Below are positions 1 through 6,744 of a DNA stretch of 9,326 nucleotides, piece after piece. The stretch is taken from assembly GCA_002346435.1 (NCBI GenBank), contig DDZT01000003.1:1-9326 (forward strand), given 5' to 3'. This DNA comes from Anaerolineales bacterium UBA3001 (lineage in GTDB: Bacteria > Chloroflexota > Anaerolineae > Anaerolineales > UBA11657). Under the pieces are notes generated by a model. That model ran no database searches, had not been told where the DNA came from, and was given only the letters and a program-made list of their open reading frames with translations. Both the position numbers and the translations under genes were made by a program. How positions within the stretch are numbered: position 1 is the first letter of the stretch; each line of letters begins with the position of its first letter.

Positions 1-93
1 TCCCATCAGGATTCCCAGAGCAGCCATACCAATTCCCCATCCAGTCAGTGAACCACGTGATTTACGCAAAGTATTCCGAATTACGGTAAACAT
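1..93 (-). CDS. ABC-2 type transporter permease, N-terminal fragment (cut by window edge)
   Basis: Only the first 31 codons are inside the window; the rest lies beyond position 1. The visible protein begins MFTVIRNTLRKSRGS and then enters a hydrophobic Gly/Ala/Leu-rich stretch (GWGIGMAALGILMG). This is the usual start of an ABC-2 type permease: a short basic cytoplasmic N-terminus followed by the first membrane helix. The ATG at 93-91 sits one base after the stop codon of the upstream ATPase. It has an excellent ribosome binding site, AGGAGGAC (101-108), seven bases away and inside the end of the ATPase gene, so translation of the two is probably coupled. The partner ATPase supports the permease role strongly; the substrate cannot be told from this fragment. 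Confidence 0.75.
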   Translation of the reverse strand, partial: MFTVIRNTLRKSRGSLTGWGIGMAALGILMG

Positions 94-94
94 G

Positions 95-1003
95 TTAATT
101 GTCCTCCTGCTCTTCATAGTACGTTAAAAAGATCTCTTCCAGGCTGGCATGCTCAGTCTCGAAATCATTGACTGGGTATTTTGCTATAGTCTTAATAAGA
201 GTATCCATCTCACCTTCAAATTTTAAAGACACTCCCATACTAGCGTCTTTGGCAATCACTTCAACTCCCGGAAGATTGTATAATTCTTCAGCTTCAATAT
301 GTTCCTGAAAGCGAATATGCACTTTGCGCATGGAGCGCTTGAGCAAAGAACTGGTCTCAACAACTTCTATAATTTTGCCCTCTCGTATGATAGCAACGCG
401 GTCAGCAATAGCCTGAACTTCACTGATGATATGTGAGGACAAGAACACTGTAGCCCCGTTATCTCGTGCTTCAACAAGCATGCGCAGGACCTCCTGCTGC
501 ATAAGCGGGTCGAGGCTGCCGGTGGGCTCATCGAGCATCAAGAGCTCAGGACGGTGCATTAACGCCACCACAATACCAACCTTCTGCTTATTTCCTTTTG
601 AGAAGTTTTTGATCGGGATTTTGAGTTCCAGCTTGAGGCGCTCGGACAATTCCTCGATGAACTTCCAGTCTGAACGATTGCCACGCAAGCGATTGAAAAA
701 ACGTAAAAGCTGCTTAGCAGTCATATTTTCGTCCATATGCAATTCGCCGGGCAGATAACCGACACGCGCCTTGATCACTTCAGGATCTGCCTTTGGATTC
801 AACCCCAATACACTGATCGAACCGCGTTGCGGGCGGATCAAATCTAACATACAGCGGATCGTCGTTGTTTTCCCGGCTCCATTTGGGCCTAAGAAACCAT
901 AGATTTCGCCACGTTTTACTTCCAGATTCACACCATTTAAAGCCTGAACTTTTCCATAGAACTTTACCAGGTCTTTCACTTGGATGGCATTGCTATCGTG
1001 CAT
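95..1003 (-). CDS. ABC-2 type transporter ATP-binding protein
   Basis: This 302-residue protein is a complete nucleotide-binding subunit that would power an ABC-2 exporter at the cytoplasmic membrane. Visible motifs in order are Walker A GPNGAGKTT (39-47), the Q-loop region VGYLPGE (81-87), the signature FSKGNKQ (134-140), Walker B LLMLDEP (154-160), the D-loop SLDP (163-166) and switch histidine H191. After about residue 220 comes the C-terminal extension typical of drug and antibiotic exporter ATPases, ending SLEEIFLTYYEEQ. The ATG at 1003 is supported by GAGAGG (1010-1015) with a six-base spacer. The next gene starts one base after its stop and encodes the permease; a small membrane protein lies 30 bases upstream. 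The family assignment is firm. The cargo (drug, peptide, lipid or other) is unknown. Confidence 0.95.
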   Translation of the reverse strand: MHDSNAIQVKDLVKFYGKVQALNGVNLEVKRGEIYGFLGPNGAGKTTTIRCMLDLIRPQRGSISVLGLNPKADPEVIKARVGYLPGELHMDENMTAKQLLRFFNRLRGNRSDWKFIEELSERLKLELKIPIKNFSKGNKQKVGIVVALMHRPELLMLDEPTGSLDPLMQQEVLRMLVEARDNGATVFLSSHIISEVQAIADRVAIIREGKIIEVVETSSLLKRSMRKVHIRFQEHIEAEELYNLPGVEVIAKDASMGVSLKFEGEMDTLIKTIAKYPVNDFETEHASLEEIFLTYYEEQEDN

Positions 1004-1033
1004 AAGGAACCTCTCTATTGTCTGCGAACTGAA

Positions 1034-1249
1034 CTACTCATCATCAAACTCTGCTTCAATATCGTGTTCTGGCGCATCGGTAAACCTCTTAGCATTCCAA
1101 CCATATTTGAACACAACGAAACCTATGAGGAAGGCAGACCATACTCTAAAAACCGGTTCCGGCATTGGCGAACCTAACATTCCATGTATAGAGGTATTTA
1201 GAATAACCGTGATTACACCCAATACAATCGTATATAGCGTCCTAGACAT
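1034..1249 (-). CDS. Small two-helix membrane protein in the ABC transporter operon
   Basis: This is a 71-residue protein that I do not recognise. It has two likely membrane segments, about residues 5-25 (LYTIVLGVITVILNTSIHG) and 33-50 (VFRVWSAFLIGFVVFKYG). A basic stretch (WNAKR) and a strongly acidic tail (EHDIEAEFDDE) follow. The ATG at 1249 is preferred over an in-frame GTG at 1264, because a GGAGG motif lies six bases before this ATG and would be inside the longer reading frame. It ends 30 bases before the ABC ATPase and begins 33 bases after the 84-residue gene, so it is probably cotranscribed with both. It could be an accessory subunit of the exporter, a small regulator, or an unrelated protein; the sequence does not decide. 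Confidence 0.7.
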   Translation of the reverse strand: MSRTLYTIVLGVITVILNTSIHGMLGSPMPEPVFRVWSAFLIGFVVFKYGWNAKRFTDAPEHDIEAEFDDE

Positions 1250-1255
1250 AAGACC

Positions 1256-1260
1256 CCTCC
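1256..1260 (-). promoter_or_regulatory. Ribosome binding site that sets the start of the small membrane protein
   Basis: GGAGG on the minus strand, within the longer run GGGGAGGGG, lies six bases before the ATG at 1249. It would be internal to the frame if the GTG at 1264 were used, so it decides for the 71-residue product. Confidence 0.65.
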
Positions 1261-1282
1261 CCACTAGTTGAAATGAATAATA

Positions 1283-1537
1283 TCATTGCTGTTCTAAAGA
1301 GTAAACTGCATCAACACAGTTATATTTTGTATCCCACGTTTGCATTTCTTCAGATGTCATTATTTCCTGAAATTTTGCCATATCAGTAACATTTGCCATT
1401 GTAATGACCTTGCCTTCTCTTATAACGCCAACTTCCATATCTGTTGCAGATGATGCCATTTTTTCCTTTGCCCAATTGAAAATTTCCATAAAGTCTTCTG
1501 TTGTACCGTCAAAAGTTGAGACAACACATATATTCAT
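1283..1537 (-). CDS. 84-residue small cytoplasmic protein, unknown function
   Basis: The protein starts MNICVVSTFDGTTEDF and has no signal peptide or membrane segment. Alternating hydrophobic strands (ICVVSTF, MEVGVI, VITMANV) and amphipathic helices (about 14-30 and 52-68) suggest a compact alpha/beta fold, perhaps of the dimeric ferredoxin-like barrel type; this is inference. The ATG at 1537 is chosen because AAGGAG (1543-1548) lies five bases upstream; a longer open frame to 1651 has no such site and would run through the promoter. It is probably the first gene of the operon that continues into the small membrane protein and ABC transporter. It shows a weak pattern match (STF near the start; KV..., V.D..KF in the second half) to the amber-interrupted gene at 5764-6045. 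Function unknown. Confidence 0.75.
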   Translation of the reverse strand: MNICVVSTFDGTTEDFMEIFNWAKEKMASSATDMEVGVIREGKVITMANVTDMAKFQEIMTSEEMQTWDTKYNCVDAVYSLEQQ

Positions 1538-1591
1538 GATTTCTCCTTTTTTTATAATTGTTATGCTTATTCTGTATCTGTTCCAAATAAT

Positions 1592-1597
1592 ATTATA
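1592..1597 (-). promoter_or_regulatory. Possible -10 element for the 84-residue protein and ABC operon
   Basis: A perfect TATAAT on the minus strand lies about 55 bases before the ATG at 1537, which would give a leader of about 48 bases carrying the AAGGAG site. No good -35 hexamer is found at 16-18 bases, so the call rests on the -10 and position alone. Confidence 0.35.
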
Positions 1598-1773
1598 CGT
1601 AAATTCGAACCGCACATTAGTTGTACAGGTTCTACGGCAGGAAAAAATCAAAGATAGTCAAGAACACTCTTGGATCGAGCTCTATTTAGTGCAAGTTCCT
1701 GCTCAGGCGGAATGACGCATTACCCGTGAACATCTAGTTATAAAACAACATACTCCTATTTCTGCTGTAGTAA

Positions 1774-1797
1774 AATTACTTTTATAATTACTTTTAT
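1774..1797 (+). repeat. Perfect tandem repeat, two 12-bp copies
   Basis: AATTACTTTTAT occurs twice head to tail (1774-1785 and 1786-1797) with no mismatch. The junction creates the TATAAT at 1783-1788. It may be a slippage duplication or paired binding sites at the peptidase promoter. Confidence 0.85.
1783..1788 (+). promoter_or_regulatory. Possible -10 element for the C11 peptidase gene
   Basis: TATAAT lies 47 bases before the ATG at 1836, formed at the junction of the 12-bp tandem repeat. The hexamer 17 bases upstream (TTCTGC) is a poor -35, so this is a position-based call in AT-rich DNA. Confidence 0.35.
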
Positions 1798-1835
1798 ATT
1801 AGGGTTTTGAACCCACTTAGGACGAACTAAAATTT

Positions 1836-4634
1836 ATGAAACATTTACCTAATAAGATTATTTTGCTGCTAGTTTTAATGATTACATCTTGTGGCCCATC
1901 CGTGCCAGACACTAACACTCCGCTATCTGAGTCGGAGGAAGCTACCGAGGCATATGCCAAAACAATTAGTATTACAGAGACTATGGTTATGGCAACTGCA
2001 GAGTTCGAGAATAAACTAGAATTATCCCTAGAGCAAACAATAGCTGCAATGCCCACGGATACGCCCTCAGCAACAAACACCCCACAAGCTACGCAGGCTA
2101 TTGAAATAGATCAGCGACAAAATATTGACGACAACAAACCAGAATCGGACTATAAAGTTCTTACCGATGAATTTGATGTAATCGTGATTGAAGTTCCAGT
2201 TGAGTGGGACGATATAGATATTACGCCGCGTGTAGTAGACGACGAATTCATTGGTTATTCTATAAGTGCTTCAACTGACCTAACAGACTTCACTCAGACT
2301 TGGGGTGTGCCTGGAGTAAATTTTCTTGCATCCAGGTGGCTTGCAGAAAACTTTTCTAGCAGCACTACAGATCTTCTCGATACCTTCGCTAATGACCTTG
2401 CAGAAGGCGGATGTGTGATAGTTGAACGGATCGATTACGATGACGGATTGTATGCGGGCCATTTGGACGAATGGCAATGCAATGAACAGAGTGAGCAAGG
2501 CAGATACATCTCATTAGCTGTGACACCTACATATGACGACGCATCAGATTACATGATCTTGTTAGGCATCCAACTCGTTAATGATGACGACTGGAGTACA
2601 GTCGAAAGGATTTTTGATACCTTTACGGTAATAGATGATCTGCCTGTTGAATCTCCAAACACATTGATTGGTGGTTTTGACATAGAGACCACTAATACAC
2701 CGGAAAACCAACAGCTCACCAATGATCCTGGCGACGCAAGTACATGGACTATTCTAGTCTACATGATGGGCGATACCGACCTTGAATTCTTCGCGGGTAC
2801 AGATCTGGAAGAAATGCTCTCAATCGATGCAGCTAACGGACTCAATCTAGTAGTACTGGCTGATAGATCACCTCTAGACGAAGAATTTCTTCCAGGTTAC
2901 ACCAATGAAGATTTTGTTGGACTTGGAAACTGGGATGACACCAAAATGCTGTTGTTTGGCAATCAGGAAGTATCCATCTTGCCACCTTTGAAATCAGCTG
3001 AACAGGGTCTAAACATGGGTGATGCTGATACACTGGCCAATTTCATAGAATTTGGTTTATCTAATTTTCCTGCAGACAGAACTGGCCTAATTTTTTGGGA
3101 CCATGGAGCAGGCTGGCCAGGAATGGGCCCTGACGAATTTGAAGACGGTATTCCATTTTTAGATGCCAGCGGAGAATATATTGCCGGAGACATCCTTAAC
3201 TTATCGGAAATCCAGACCGGGATAACATCTGGCTTATCCAGCGTCGCTGTAGAGAAACTAGACCTTATTGGCTTCGACGCCTGCCTGATGGCTACATATG
3301 AGGTTGCCGCAGCAATGGCTAACCTAGCAGACTTTATGGTCGCCTCAGAGGAATTAGAACCCGGCCACGGTTGGGATTACCAATCACTAGAGATCCTCAA
3401 TGGAACAAGTGATGTCACAGCCGAAGAGTTAGGTTCACACATTGCCAAAGGATTTCAATCGCAAGCACAAAGTTTTGATACTGACGAAAACATCACTCTT
3501 TCTGTATTAGATTTAACCGTATTTGACGAATTTCAGAATTCAATAGCTAATCTGCTTGAACCATTGCTTTCTGACCCACAACCTGCCGCGCCTTCTGTAT
3601 CAAGATCACTTAATATAGCATCTCGTTTCGGTAGTAGTCCTAACCCTGATCAAGATTCACAAATTGTGGATCTCGGTAATTTTGTAGAGGAACTGGGCGG
3701 CATTGGTGTAGACAATGAGATAGAACAGACCTTAAATGCTCTAAACAAATTAGTCGTCAACAAGGTTGCAGGCGTTGCTTCGAAGCGCGCTTCGGGACTG
3801 TCAGTATATTTTCCGCAAACAATTGACTATTTGGACGTAAATTATTTATCTTTGGACGTAGTTCCGAATTGGAAAGCTTTCTTGGAGACATTTTTGGATG
3901 TTGGTCAGGCAATCCCCGAAATGTCTAGAGCAAAACTAGATCAGGAAGTAACGTCAACAGAATATTACATTGATGGCGATGGACTGACCATAACCGCCAG
4001 TCTTGACTCATTATCTCAAGATACTATCACTGAAGCAATTCTCTATTATGGGGTCATAGATGCCGCAGATGACATGTTGTATTTTGTTGGTGAGGAACCT
4101 GGCTGGATCAATGATGACGGTACAGTGACTGCATTTTATGACTTATCGATACTAACTATGAGCGATGGCTTTGACACATCTTATGCATATACATACTTCA
4201 CAGTGGATGAAGACGAAAATCTGTACTTCTTTGACATACCACTAGGATACATGTCATCTGATGAATTAGAAAATGACGATGCACCTATCCATGATGTCGA
4301 ATTAAGCCTGGTTATCGATGGAGACACCAGCGAAATTCTCAGCGAGGTATACTACGAAGTTGATGAGTCAGGTCAGTGGGGAGAACTGCTGGCCGATCCT
4401 GAAGGAGCCATCTTCCCAATACTTCAAATGGAGAATGATGACGGCTCTCTAGACTGGGTTTCACCCTCCGACAGCATGTGGCTATACGCTGATCTTGACG
4501 AACTAACGTACTCCTTTGAACCACTCCAAGAAGGGATTACTGTTATAGCTGACTTATACGTTTATGATTATGGCGGAAACTCAGATTATGTTTCTATAGA
4601 GACAACTGTTCCAGATTTATCTGCGACAAATTAA
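1836..4634 (+). CDS. Lipoprotein with clostripain-family (C11) cysteine peptidase domain
   Basis: This is a 932-residue secreted, lipid-anchored protein. The N-terminus MKHLPNKIILLLVLMITSC is a lipoprotein signal with lipobox ITSC, so Cys19 would be acylated. A low-complexity Thr/Pro/Glu linker follows (about 20-105), then a globular domain (about 105-265) containing EVPVEWDDIDITPRV. The peptidase domain begins near 304 (WTILVYMMGDTD). It carries the clan CD catalytic pair: His423 in FWDHGAGWPG and Cys483 in GFDACLMATYE, 60 residues apart, close to the spacing in clostripain. It ends with GLSVYFPQ near 654. A strand-rich, very acidic region of unknown role fills about 690-932. C11 enzymes are Ca-dependent and often cut after Arg; the specificity here is not known. 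The gene seems monocistronic, with a weak ribosome binding site. Confidence 0.9.
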   Translation: MKHLPNKIILLLVLMITSCGPSVPDTNTPLSESEEATEAYAKTISITETMVMATAEFENKLELSLEQTIAAMPTDTPSATNTPQATQAIEIDQRQNIDDNKPESDYKVLTDEFDVIVIEVPVEWDDIDITPRVVDDEFIGYSISASTDLTDFTQTWGVPGVNFLASRWLAENFSSSTTDLLDTFANDLAEGGCVIVERIDYDDGLYAGHLDEWQCNEQSEQGRYISLAVTPTYDDASDYMILLGIQLVNDDDWSTVERIFDTFTVIDDLPVESPNTLIGGFDIETTNTPENQQLTNDPGDASTWTILVYMMGDTDLEFFAGTDLEEMLSIDAANGLNLVVLADRSPLDEEFLPGYTNEDFVGLGNWDDTKMLLFGNQEVSILPPLKSAEQGLNMGDADTLANFIEFGLSNFPADRTGLIFWDHGAGWPGMGPDEFEDGIPFLDASGEYIAGDILNLSEIQTGITSGLSSVAVEKLDLIGFDACLMATYEVAAAMANLADFMVASEELEPGHGWDYQSLEILNGTSDVTAEELGSHIAKGFQSQAQSFDTDENITLSVLDLTVFDEFQNSIANLLEPLLSDPQPAAPSVSRSLNIASRFGSSPNPDQDSQIVDLGNFVEELGGIGVDNEIEQTLNALNKLVVNKVAGVASKRASGLSVYFPQTIDYLDVNYLSLDVVPNWKAFLETFLDVGQAIPEMSRAKLDQEVTSTEYYIDGDGLTITASLDSLSQDTITEAILYYGVIDAADDMLYFVGEEPGWINDDGTVTAFYDLSILTMSDGFDTSYAYTYFTVDEDENLYFFDIPLGYMSSDELENDDAPIHDVELSLVIDGDTSEILSEVYYEVDESGQWGELLADPEGAIFPILQMENDDGSLDWVSPSDSMWLYADLDELTYSFEPLQEGITVIADLYVYDYGGNSDYVSIETTVPDLSATN

Positions 4635-4654
4635 ACCCACCGAAACTCGCCTCT

Positions 4655-4676
4655 GGTTCGTCTTGAGGTACGAGCC
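4655..4676 (+). terminator. Weak hairpin after the C11 peptidase, possible terminator
   Basis: GGTTCGT and ACGAGCC (4655-4661 and 4670-4676) can pair over seven positions, including one G-U pair, around an eight-base loop, 20 bases after the stop codon. No T-tract follows, so an intrinsic terminator is not well supported. The rest of the 193-base convergent gap (4635-4827) shows nothing recognisable. Confidence 0.25.
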
Positions 4677-4827
4677 TGCAACTAGGCAGAACAATACTCA
4701 GCCGCATGCAGTCAACAACATGGCAATTACTAAGATCAATTATTTGTTTATCATGGAATCAACGTATACAGCACACACATCCAAACATAGCAATATATGC
4801 TTGTACGCAAACAGACTGAGCCTACCT

Positions 4828-5607
4828 TTATTTCTTGCCTAATAATGTTGCTTTCAATGAAAGAAGAAATGGAATATTTTCATATTGGTCAGATTGTATA
4901 GTATCCCAATTAACGCCTTCTGGTTGTGCTATCAGCGTTTGCGTCTCAATTACTTCATCAGGTGTAATTATCCAATCCAAAGGTGTATCATGCGCATCCA
5001 TAATAATAAGCTCGTCTTCCTTGATTTGGAGAGAGTGTATCGTAGTGACAATTGGTGTGTCCGCATTGACTAATCCCATTTCCCTAAAGATACCCATTTC
5101 CAAGTCAGCGAAACCGCCACCTTTACCGGTTCGACCACCATTTCGACTTGCTGCAACACTGCCAACAACGGCTAGGTCAAACGGTTTCATATCCTGAAAT
5201 CCTACTTTTCGGCCATGCTCCATGGCTCCTTTAATAGGAGCCACTTGTTCGAATGATATGTTTCTTTCCTGTAATATATTTGGATCCAACTCAATGAATG
5301 GATAATCTTTAACTAATTCCGGAACTGGCACATAGACTAATTTGCCATCCTCTAAGGCGCGTAAACGCACTGGAACATGAGGTGAATCAGGGTTTGATTT
5401 TACAATTTTGGCAGTCTTCCAAATCTCTAACTCAGCCAATTTATGCGCAGCTTTTTCAGCTCCAATGAAGTTAGGAATACGGCTCCATACCGGTCCTATC
5501 GAAACAGATCTTTCCTCCAGCAAGGACCAAACTTCAAATCGCAAAATGTCTTTTGCACTGTTTCTTCCTTTCCAGCGTGCGCGATCCACAATTCTTTCAT
5601 CTTCCAT
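4828..5607 (-). CDS. 5-formyltetrahydrofolate cyclo-ligase family protein (MTHFSD-like)
   Basis: This 259-residue protein belongs to the methenyltetrahydrofolate synthetase / 5-FCL family. Family enzymes convert 5-formyl-THF to 5,10-methenyl-THF using ATP in the cytoplasm. The diagnostic glycine-rich loop GGRTGKGGGFADLE is at 157-170, preceded by the strand DLAVVGSVAAS (144-154). Further features are a basic N-terminal helix region (RWKGRNSAKD), PVPEL (94-98) and a C-terminal GVNWDTI (231-237). The length and the Ala/Asp in the loop in place of the YYD of canonical FAU1/YgfA enzymes place it nearer the MTHFSD-like branch, where cyclo-ligase activity is less certain. The ATG at 5607 has AAAGGT (5615-5620) seven bases upstream. 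It is transcribed divergently from the broken gene at 5764. Confidence 0.85.
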   Translation of the reverse strand: MEDERIVDRARWKGRNSAKDILRFEVWSLLEERSVSIGPVWSRIPNFIGAEKAAHKLAELEIWKTAKIVKSNPDSPHVPVRLRALEDGKLVYVPVPELVKDYPFIELDPNILQERNISFEQVAPIKGAMEHGRKVGFQDMKPFDLAVVGSVAASRNGGRTGKGGGFADLEMGIFREMGLVNADTPIVTTIHSLQIKEDELIIMDAHDTPLDWIITPDEVIETQTLIAQPEGVNWDTIQSDQYENIPFLLSLKATLLGKK

Positions 5608-5700
5608 GTAAATTACCTTTCAAAATAACTTTTTTACGCCTATTTCAGGACAAATATCTAGCAGACATTTTAGCACGCAATCAACAAAGATGGGTGTATA

Positions 5701-5710
5701 GTATTAATAC
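5701..5710. promoter_or_regulatory. Palindrome GTATTAATAC in divergent promoter region
   Basis: A perfect 10-bp palindrome overlaps a TATAGT hexamer (5697-5702), about 55 bases before the plus-strand gene at 5764. It could be an operator or simply part of AT-rich promoter DNA. The TATTAATA core recurs in two other promoter regions of the window. Confidence 0.25.
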
Positions 5711-5763
5711 AATAAGTGACAAAATAGCCTAACAATCTAAAATATATATCGGAGGAAATATCA

Positions 5764-6045
5764 ATGAAATTTTTGTCAACTTTCAACATTACAAAAGGCT
5801 TTGATGCTTGGCTAACAATGTATAAAGAGATTGAGCCTGATTTGAATGAGTTAGGTATAAACATACTTTAGGCAGGCACAAACTCTGATGAGACCAAAGT
5901 GTATGACATTACAGAAGTTAAAGACCCATCAAAATTCGAAGTGCTTACGAAACGCGAAGATATAACCAAGAAAAGAATTGATGCTGGCGTTGAACTCGAA
6001 AGCCAAGAAGTAATAGAAACCATATCTAAGGATTATTGGGGATAA
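5764..6045 (+). pseudogene. Small cytoplasmic protein gene interrupted by an in-frame TAG at codon 36
   Basis: The frame opens at ATG 5764 behind a strong GGAGGA (5751-5756, seven-base spacer). It reads MKFLSTFNITKGFDAWLTMY and on to GINIL, meets TAG at 5869-5871, then stays open for 57 more codons from AGTNSDETKVYDITE to SKDYWG and a TAA at 6043-6045. Without the TAG the product would be 93 residues, in the size range of small alpha/beta proteins, with strand-helix-strand patterns on both sides of the stop. Conversion of TGG or CAG to TAG by one base change would explain it. Three other genes here (the 71-residue protein, pckA and the yaaA-like gene) end in TAG, so general recoding of TAG is unlikely. 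A sequencing error or specific readthrough is not excluded. The product would have no membrane segment; function unknown. Confidence 0.75.
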
Positions 6046-6056
6046 ACTGCAGTAGC

Positions 6057-6674
6057 ATGACACTATCTAAACCTAAACCCACTGGCAATGAGGCTGTAGA
6101 CCAATGGCATCTAGAATGCTGGGAAGCAGAGAAAGCATTTCAAGATGCCACAGAGGCTTACGATAAGTGTCCAGCAGATGCGCTTAAAGAGAAACGCAAA
6201 AAGGTGCTAGACGCATTGCGAAGTACTGCAAGGCGTTTAGAAAAGATATACAACGATCTGCCTTATAGTGACCCAACAGATAAAACAACGACCTCTGAAT
6301 TATTTCAGATTATCGACAAGCTAACTCTAGAGCAAGCATCCAGATGCATTAACAAATACCTAGAAACTAATCCGCGCTGGAAGGTGACCAATTATCACAA
6401 GCGGCTTGATTACCACGAATGGCAGGTGGATTTATTCTATGGTGAGAAAGGTGGCTTATCAGTAGTTCTGGGTAAGGTATATATATCACAAGCTGATGAT
6501 CCACAGTATAAACAGTACGATAGAAAAGCTCTACAGTTGGGCTATAGCGCACCTACACCTACAGATAGAGCCAGTCAGCACGATTTAATGCCAAGCAGAT
6601 TGACTGATTTGTGGCGAGGTTGCTGTTACGCCTGTTCTGACCTTGCCGATAAAATTAACGATGCTCGTCCTTAA
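6057..6674 (+). CDS. Hypothetical protein, 205 residues
   Basis: I do not recognise this protein. It lacks a signal peptide or membrane helices and so is probably cytoplasmic. The first half is highly charged and helical (ECWEAEKAFQDATEAYDKC, then EKRKKVLDALRSTARRLEK), which suggests a helical bundle or short coiled coil. The second half looks alpha/beta (RWKVTNYH, HEWQVDLFYGEKGGLSVVLGKVYIS). A cysteine cluster, CCYAC, sits near the C-terminus. The ATG at 6057 lies 11 bases after the stop of the broken gene. It has no close Shine-Dalgarno; an in-frame TTG at 6036, overlapping the upstream frame by 10 bases, is an alternative with AAGGA three bases before it. It is probably cotranscribed with the broken gene and ends before a clear terminator. 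Confidence 0.7.
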   Translation: MTLSKPKPTGNEAVDQWHLECWEAEKAFQDATEAYDKCPADALKEKRKKVLDALRSTARRLEKIYNDLPYSDPTDKTTTSELFQIIDKLTLEQASRCINKYLETNPRWKVTNYHKRLDYHEWQVDLFYGEKGGLSVVLGKVYISQADDPQYKQYDRKALQLGYSAPTPTDRASQHDLMPSRLTDLWRGCCYACSDLADKINDARP

Positions 6675-6699
6675 AAGGACACTCGGACAAATACAGACA

Positions 6700-6740
6700 G
6701 TGCCGTAATACGTGCAACACACCTATTACGGCACATTTTA
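6700..6740. terminator. Strong hairpin terminator between convergent genes
   Basis: GTGCCGTAATA (6700-6710) and TATTACGGCAC (6724-6734) form a perfect 11-bp stem with a 13-base loop, followed on the plus strand by ATTTTA. It lies 25 bases after the stop of the 205-residue protein and 10 bases from the pckA stop. It most likely ends both transcripts, though the T-tract is poorer on the minus strand. Confidence 0.85.
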
Positions 6741-6744
6741 GGCT

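Larger units (their letters stand above)
1538..1835. other. Divergent intergenic region between the ABC operon and the C11 peptidase
   Basis: No credible gene is seen in these 298 bases; open frames here lack ribosome binding sites and recognisable products. The left part holds the TATAAT for the minus-strand operon. The right part is very AT-rich and holds a tandem 12-bp repeat overlapping a TATAAT for the plus-strand peptidase gene. A small hairpin, GGGTT-TTG-AACCC (1802-1814), would lie in the peptidase mRNA leader just before its weak AGGA ribosome binding site (1819-1822, 13 bases from the ATG). The middle, about 1610-1740, has no structure that I can identify. Confidence 0.5.

Noticed and set aside
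572..604. Unusual ABC signature FSKGNKQ instead of LSGGQ
   Set aside because: This variant is common in ABC-2 drug and antibiotic exporter ATPases, so it is not evidence of a defect or novelty.
1538..1651. In-frame upstream extension of the 84-residue gene
   Set aside because: The extension would run over the TATAAT and the AAGGAG site, and its sequence (Cys/Arg/Thr-rich) does not look like protein; the ATG at 1537 has the proper ribosome binding site.
4635..4827. Possible small RNA or tRNA in the gap between the C11 peptidase and the cyclo-ligase gene
   Set aside because: Only short imperfect hairpins can be formed; no tRNA arms, no T-tract and no promoter-like pair are visible.
5869..5871. 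TAG as pyrrolysine in a recoded genome
   Set aside because: Three other genes in the window end in TAG without suspicious extensions, no pyl genes are present in view, and the small protein is not a methylamine methyltransferase. A point mutation or sequencing error is simpler.
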